Positions 58,290-64,000 of a DNA stretch of 64,000 bases are shown here, in pieces; position 1 is the stretch's first letter, and each line of letters starts with the position of its first letter. Source of the DNA: Bettongia penicillata ogilbyi (lineage: Eukaryota; Chordata; Mammalia; Diprotodontia; Potoroidae); assembly GCA_023548195.1 (NCBI GenBank), contig JAJHZJ010000311.1, positions 10,307,099 to 10,371,098 on the forward strand. Direction: 5' to 3'. The position numbers were made by a program, and so were the translations under genes. Below the pieces are notes generated by a model that was not told where the DNA came from, did no database searches, and saw only the letters and a program-made list of their open reading frames with translations.

Positions 58290-58690
58290 CTAAATTGTCT
58301 TTGTTGCAAGATTAGGATGCATGAAATATTCATGAATATACATTAAAATTGGGTAGATGAAAGTCTTGCCATATCATATGACCTACTCATGACAGCTTTG
58401 CTTGCCCACCTGCTCCCCTTGTGCCTACAGCTCTTCCTTAGGTTGACAGACAATACTGTTAGCACTGCAGCATTCTGAACAAACCACACAAGGCAGCTTT
58501 TGGAAGTAGACTGATAAAGTACATGGGTTGAGAATTCTAGGCTTTGTGGCATTCAATGCACAAGAGATAAATGTGTATCCATATACCACTGATGAATACA
58601 TTGCATTGCTGCTCTGTTTACCTTTTAAGCTTCATGACAAACAGAATTCTGTCAAAGGGCAATGACACAATAAAAGGTTATAAACCAATT
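58290..58690. promoter_or_regulatory. Candidate conserved noncoding element
   Basis: Complex non-repetitive sequence between repeat-rich flanks. It has an inverted ATATTCATGAATAT site (58326-58339) next to ATGCATG, plus blocks such as 'gcattctgaacaaaccacac' and 'tgtcaaagggcaatgacaca' that read like transcription-factor-rich enhancer DNA. A 69-codon minus-strand frame is present but has no known motif. Conservation is not shown, only suspected. Confidence 0.3.
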
Positions 58691-59104
58691 TTTGGACTAG
58701 AAAAAAAAGTGTGATGATCAATCAGTAGTAGTGAAATACAATTCTTTGCTGATTTGCTTGTCTTGATATATCTATATATTGATGGCAGCAGGAGTCCTGG
58801 ATTCCCCAGAAACCCTTCATCTCCATACTACTCTACTACTCAACTCTCACAGGATGAAATGAGCCCACTTCTTTCCAAGCAAAACTTTCCATCTGAGATC
58901 TTGATTCCATCCTCTTCTATCCACTCTGGTACCTTATTCAATCCCACTCTAAGTAGAATTCTTCCAAGACTTGGTACATAATCTTATCAAAAACTTTAAA
59001 AAGAATCTAAAAGCAGAATACATTGGCCCTTCTGAACAGACGTATGATTTTCTTAAAGAACTCCAAAACAATTAGATATGAGCAGCAGTGTGGAATTGAC
59101 ACCG
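58691..59104. other. Single-copy DNA, nothing recognised
   Basis: No recognised repeat. A 75-codon frame (58754-58981) matches nothing I know. Confidence 0.4.
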
Positions 59105-59270
59105 AAAAGTAATGAAGAGATCAATGTATCTAGAGTAAGATGGCACCAATTCAAATCTGACCTCTGCTACTGACTACGTGTCCAACCTTGGCCAAGCCAT
59201 TGAACTCTTCTGATCTGTATCTTGTAAGATGAAGGGGTTGATCTAGTTGGTCCTTTCTGACTTGAAATGA
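59105..59270 (+). repeat. MIR-like tRNA-derived SINE
   Basis: 'gcaccaattcaaatctgacc', 'gccaagccattgaactcttc', 'atgaaggggttgatctagtt'. Confidence 0.7.
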
Positions 59271-59539
59271 TAATTGATGATGATCCTGTGCTTCCTCCTT
59301 ATACTTCAGATTTCACTATTTCTTTTCTAGGATAGACTGCTTTGAACAGTTCGGTGACCTTACCCTATATTATGAATTCTATAAGCTAAGATGAGTGACA
59401 GTCATCAACTTTGAATTCCCTGAGTTTGATTCCAAGACAATAATTTCCTTGATCCTCAGGATCTTGTCTCATTTATAGAAGCCATGCTGTTTTTAAAGGC
59501 TAACAATTCTCCAAAAATAAGTGAATGAATAAATGAATT

Positions 59540-59665
59540 AAATAATGAAAAAGCATTTATTAAGTACTTACATAGTAGCACAAAATACTCTGTTAAACAC
59601 AGGGAATAGAAAAGGAATATAAACTCTTTCATCAAGAAGATTAAAGCCCTTTTAGAATAAGGTTA
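59540..59665 (-). repeat. L2 3' end, antisense
   Basis: 'agcatttattaagtacttac', 'actctgttaaacacaggg', 'aactctttcatcaagaagat'. Confidence 0.75.
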
Positions 59666-59670
59666 GAAGG

Positions 59671-59741
<71 letters not shown>

Positions 59742-59960
59742 ATTCAACTGCAGGACACATAATAAAGCCTTCAAGCAGAAATGCTTTGCCTGAGTTGTGA
59801 AGATAACTTGTGTATACCAACACATACGCACACACACATCTTTTCACATGTGTGTGTATATATGTGTGTATATGACATCTTATATGGAGATGCACACACA
59901 TATTGTATTATATAACACATGTATATATGTGTTATATGTACATATCTACATAAACATATA
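59671..59960. repeat. (TA)n-(TG)n-(TA)n compound microsatellite and flanking CA/TA-rich DNA
   Basis: Clean (TA)n 59671-59690, (TG)n to about 59707, (TA)n to 59737. A second degenerate CA/TA patch spans 59820-59960. Confidence 0.9.
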
Positions 59961-60019
59961 TACCCTGGGATATGAGACCTTTGTACGCACATACACATAC
60001 ATATAAATCTATTTAGTAA

Positions 60020-60167
60020 TAGAGATATTTAGCTGTATTTCAAAATAATTGGTTTCTTATATATTTATTTTATGCATTCAGAAATCTTATTTCAGAAAGA
60101 AATCCACATGCTTTACTAGATGGACCAAGGACTCCATCCTTGACACAAAAATAGTTTATGAACCCCT
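60020..60167 (-). mobile_element. Nonautonomous hAT-type DNA transposon fragment, antisense
   Basis: Right end 'agtttatgaacccctg' is the inverted terminus. Interior 'gctgtatttcaaaataattg' and 'tattttatgcattcag' matches the reverse complement of the family represented at 50777-50972. The left end is truncated. Confidence 0.65.
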
Positions 60168-60274
60168 GCCTTTGGATAGGTAATTCAGTTTCACTGGAAT
60201 GTAGAAGGGAGATAAGGCTATTGCATAAATGCACTTTTTCTTTAATGTCATTTTTATTGACAAAGCCATACCAT

Positions 60275-60460
60275 TTTAATCAATCAACAGCCATTTATTA
60301 TGCCCTTACTATATTCCAGGCATTGTGTTAAGTTCTGAGGACAAAAGGGTCAAAAATACAGTCCTTGCCCCTTAGGAGCTCACATTCTAATAGGAAGACA
60401 ATATGCTAATGAAACATCTAAGGGTGCCAAGCACTGCAATAGCAAAAAAAAAAAAAAAAA
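60275..60460 (-). repeat. L2 3' end, antisense, ending in an A-run
   Basis: 'caacagccatttattatgcc', 'ccaggcattgtgttaagttc', 'ccttaggagctcacattcta'. An A-run at about 60441-60462 follows. Confidence 0.82.
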
Positions 60461-60462
60461 AA

Positions 60463-60892
60463 AAGATAGAAAAAAATTGCCATATGCAATAACAGGAATG
60501 GCATTTTGTTTTTAATAGTTTTATTTTTGGCATGAATGTAATTTAATGAAAAATGTATTGTTTAAAGTAAGAAAGAAGTATGAACATATGAATGAGCATA
60601 TCTTTAGTTACATGACCAAACCAATAATGAACATATGATCAAATTTCTCTTTCTATTTGGTTTGCTATGATAAATAGCTTGGTTTGGGACATCATGGTGC
60701 TTGCCAGCATCACCAGCTTTTAAATTCTGAATTTATCCTCCATTTTCCTAAAACATGTCCATCCTTCAGCTAGCTTTCCTTCTATTAGTACGCATGATGC
60801 AAAAGTCACTATTGACCATAGAATGGTCCTTTTAGCTACCATACTTTTCTATCTAATTCACTCATAGATAGTAATGGCCATTATTCTGTCTA
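60463..60892. other. Single-copy DNA, nothing recognised
   Basis: No recognised repeat or gene. Confidence 0.4.
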
Positions 60893-61027
60893 AACACACA
60901 CACGTTTTACACACACACACACATATATACACACATATATACATATATACACATACATATATGTGTGTATATACATATATGTGTATGTGTATATATATGT
61001 GTGTGTATATATATATATATATATATA
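60893..61027. repeat. (CA)n/(TA)n/(TG)n compound microsatellite
   Basis: CA runs at left and TG runs at right are separated by TATA units, giving an imperfect inverted repeat over about 120 bp. Confidence 0.93.
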
Positions 61028-61439
61028 GGCTAGTAATTTATGCAATAAATTAAAAGTACCAACTATATTTGCACATGTATTTTCACGTCTTTTTAGCCCA
61101 TTTCAGGTTTTTTTTCCCTTCCTCATCTGAGTCTACTTCATCTTTTGCTTTTACTAATTCCTTTTTGCAGTTATTCTGTTCTTTCTCTTCTCATTTTTAT
61201 TTGCCAACTTCCTCAGTCTTCTTATTTTTTCTTCTCTATGCTCTAGTCTGCAAGTTTCCTTTTGCCAATTTTAATGGTCCATGACTTCCAATGGAAAATC
61301 TGCCGCCAGAATCTTCCTTCCCTTAGTGTTAATGGCTGCTCTAGAAATCCTGCCCTGCCCTCCATCATCTAATTTGAGTTGTTGAGGGGGCAGACAAAAC
61401 AGATGGTTGGCACAGGATAGGATGATTCACTGTTTGAAA

Positions 61440-62150
61440 TCATGGTGAAACATTTTTTGAAATTGGTAAGGGAGAAGGAGGCCTGACATTTGACAGAGCC
61501 ATGTAAAACCAGCAGGATCCAAACAAAGTTCATTTTAATTTTCAGTGTTATTTTCCAGATCTACTGATCATATGACTATAATCTTAAATTTATACTGAGA
61601 ATTTACCTTTCCTGAAATACACAATACTGAATCTATCTCTGTCAGTTTATCATCAAATATCAATCTCAGGGCTCTTAATTAAGTTACAATGCCACACTGA
61701 ATGATTTCTTTGTGCTGGTTGAATATTATCTCAATTCCCACTCATTTGAAGGCTTGCTTTTCCACAACCTGTCTGTTCCCTTCTCCTCAAATCTTTGCCA
61801 TACTGGGAAGCCAATTAAAAACAAAATCAAACAGTGGACCAGGAAATTCCAGACTGTAGTATCATTTGCTTTCCAATATCTGAGACTTACCATAAGGCAT
61901 TCTATAACATTAAAACAAACATATTAGGGGAGAGAAACCTTGATGGCAATGAGTTCACAGGAAATCTAATGAAATAGAGCAAAATGTAGACTGTGCCATA
62001 TGGCACATAAGTTGACCTTATAGGCATGCCAGGCCTACTATGAATAAATATCATGCTAGTCAGATTCATTACCAACTAACTAGCCCAGTTCTCTGCACCT
62101 GCAGGGTTAAAAAGGGTACTTTGCAATTATTCTAATAAGCACAAAAATCA
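61440..62150. promoter_or_regulatory. Candidate conserved noncoding block
   Basis: About 700 bp without any repeat I can recognise. It has balanced composition and TAATTAA-type sites (e.g. CTTAATTAAG near 61675-61684). A 71-codon frame (61712-61927) shows no known motif. Very tentative. Confidence 0.22.
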
Positions 62151-62380
62151 CAGACTCTTAAGAGTTGGAAGGAATCTCAGAGGCCATATGGTCTAAACAA
62201 TCTACACCTGATCATGACTCTCCTTTAAAACATACTTGGCAAGTTGTTATTTGGCATTTGCTTGAATTGTCCTGGTCAATAGGAATTTTTAAAGGTGTCC
62301 CAGACAGGCTAATCTGGTTTCTATCCATTGATCCATGTTCTGACCTCTGGAGACAAGGAGATCCCTCCATAAATATGAGG
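62150..62380 (-). repeat. L3/CR1-type LINE 3' fragment, antisense
   Basis: 'agagttggaaggaatctcag', 'aggccatatggtctaaac', 'ttggcaagttgttatttgg', 'catttgcttgaattgtcct' follow the antisense order of mammalian L3/CR1 termini. The 92-codon frame across it is incidental. Confidence 0.7.
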
Positions 62381-62689
62381 ATTCATTGCATTTTTTTTTC
62401 TATTTATCTTTTATCATTCTTAGGAATATTATACTCACATTAGAAAATTAGTTATTTTCCTAATGGGACACACATCTTGGAAAGGATTCATATACCCAAT
62501 GTAGAAAATCTGAGGCCATTCTAAACTAACTTGAAAGTCAGAACACATTGAAAGATTTTTATTATTATATATCTGAAAGTATCTACACTTCTGATGAGCA
62601 TAGTATAGCAATGGAATATGTTTCAATAGGATTATAAGATCATCAATATTTAATGACTTCACTGCCTGTAGGATAAATTCTAATCCCTT
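62381..62689. other. Single-copy DNA, nothing recognised
   Basis: No recognised repeat or gene. Confidence 0.4.
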
Positions 62690-62990
62690 GAGTCATTCAG
62701 GTTTTAGAAGACAAATTGATATGACCAAGTTAGCATTTTAGGACAATTAGTGTAGGGCCAAGAATCATGATAGATTGGAGGGAAGGAAATATGGAGTCAA
62801 GGAGATAAGTTGGGAAATACGGTATTCTACCATCAGGAGATAAGGGTCAAACACCTTTGGAAAGTATGGGATTGAGACTTTAGGAAGGAAGAAGTAGCAG
62901 GACTTGGTAATTGATTAGATATGGGGTGTGGTATGGTATTGGGAGGCTCAATACACAATGCGTTAGTCAAGGTAAACTCATTTGTGTGGC
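62690..62990 (-). repeat. L2 LINE fragment, antisense
   Basis: 'caggacttggtaattgatta', 'gatatggggtgtggtatgg', with 'gatagattggagggaaggaa' upstream: ordered antisense L2 ORF2 landmarks. Confidence 0.75.
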
Positions 62991-62994
62991 AGGG

Positions 62995-63330
62995 TTGAAA
63001 GAATATTGGATTTGGAGAGAAAGGACCTGAGTTTTAACTCCAGTTCTGCTACTATTCAGGTGTAGGCATGTGATATGATGTACAGAGCACTGGACCTGGA
63101 ATCAGGATGACTTCATCAGATCTCCTGAATCAGGGTCAAAATCTAATCTTAGGCACTTGCTATCTAAGTGATTTCTGGGCAAATAATTTGACTTTCGTCT
63201 GTCATGATTTCCTTACCTACAAAATGGTAATAATAATATCATGTGCCTCTCAGGGTTGCTCTGAGCATCAAATGAGATAATATTTACAAAGCATTTTACA
63301 AATCTTCAAGTGCTGTATAAGTAGTAGCTG
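62995..63330 (+). repeat. MIR-type SINE(s)
   Basis: A partial SINE head (62995-63060, 'gaaaggacctgagtttta') is followed by a near-complete MIR (63063-63330): 'gagcactggacctggaatc', 'gatttccttacctacaaaat', 'tcagggttgctctgagcatc', 'aagtgctgtataagtagta'. Confidence 0.8.
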
Positions 63331-63404
63331 GTACTACGCCTACTACCAATTGATCACAGCCATCACTATCACCATTACTGCCAATGAACTCAGCAATCTT
63401 CTCC

Positions 63405-63463
63405 CTATCTACTTACCTACTTACCTACTACCTACCTACCTACCTACCTACCTATCCATCTAC
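63405..63463. repeat. (CTAC)n microsatellite
   Basis: Imperfect then clean CTAC/CCTA tetranucleotide units. Confidence 0.93.
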
Positions 63464-63829
63464 TTGTATGATCATGATGCTGGGGAACTCCCTTAACTTC
63501 TCTATGCATTGGTGCTACATCTGTAGAGCAGATATACTAACACTTGTACTCCTGAGTGTGTACTGAAAGAATGTTTACTGATTAAGGGAAAATACAAAAA
63601 GCAAAAGTCTATACATGTTTCCAGATTTTGATATACTTACTGAAATTTGGAAGTAAAGCTGATTTTTTAAAAATCTCAATATGATGGTAAATCTTGGGTG
63701 GAAGTATGGATTAATGATGATTTTGGAGGAAGTAAGAGTTCGTTCCCTCCTTCCCGTGCCTATAAAGGATTTCTAAAACTCTACATCTAAATCACTACAT
63801 CTGGTTCCAAGATCATTCACTACCACATG

Positions 63830-63960
63830 GGTCATAGGGTCCTAGGATCTCAGATTTAAAGTAAGAAAGAAAATCTTATCAATCATCATTTCCAATTCAA
63901 ATTCTGTTTTATTCATATGAAAAATGAGGGAAATTAGATTACATAATAGCTACAATTTTC
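63830..63960 (-). repeat. L3/MIR-like remnant, antisense
   Basis: 'gggtcctaggatctcagatt', then 'ttcatatgaaaaatgaggga': the antisense terminus followed by a core-like segment. Diverged. Confidence 0.5.
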
Positions 63961-64000
63961 TATCTAGTCAACAAGAAAAAGATGATATTTTGAAAAAAAT

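Noticed and set aside
62165..62443. 92-codon plus-strand frame
   Set aside because: Overlaps an antisense L3/CR1 3' fragment; incidental.

Overview
This window reads as intergenic DNA (a gene desert) from a marsupial (metatherian) nuclear genome. The marsupial assignment rests on repeat families I recognise: tRNA-headed CORE-SINEs whose 3' tail resembles that of BovB/RTE elements, a second SINE type of about 320 bp, marsupial-type L1, many L2 and MIR copies, and nonautonomous hAT elements. The L1 5'UTR and the 320-bp SINE lean towards an Australian marsupial over an opossum, but this was judged by eye and is not decisive. No host protein-coding exon, tRNA or rRNA gene could be supported. Nearly all open frames over 60 codons fall in microsatellites, repeats or AT-rich DNA.

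Layout. 1-9 kb: mostly single-copy sequence with a candidate conserved regulatory block (about 1.96-2.48 kb), MIR/SINE copies, a possible solo LTR (3.62-3.97 kb), a SINE inside a SINE (4.25-4.51 kb), a purine tract of almost 400 bp (7.57-7.96 kb) and a (GAAA)n array. 9-17 kb: L2, SINE and MIR copies in AT-rich single-copy DNA. 17-30 kb: a LINE-rich stretch with L2 interrupted by L1, itself interrupted by a SINE, then two antisense L1 fragments and one very decayed sense L1. 30-38 kb: L2 with an inserted SINE, an L1-5'UTR-like block, TA-rich DNA and an unclassified GC-richer block. 38.0-40.9 kb: a complete antisense half-L1 (HAL1-like) retrotransposon flanked by a 17-bp target-site duplication. 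It carries a recognisable L1 ORF1 and no ORF2. 41-51 kb: microsatellites, a 527-bp L1 insertion with a 16-bp duplication, a near-palindromic hAT-like element inside a SINE, a roughly 105-bp local duplication, and L2. 51-64 kb: L2, MIR, L3 and SINE remnants, long dinucleotide arrays, and two further blocks that may be conserved regulatory DNA.

The only protein-coding sequence is retrotransposon-derived. The best preserved is the HAL1 ORF1, broken by one nonsense codon and one frameshift. I found no new gene system. The strongest observations are the intact-ended HAL1 insertion, the long inverted-repeat element at 43.95-44.16 kb, the nested insertion layers, the local duplication near 47/48 kb, and the candidate conserved noncoding elements.
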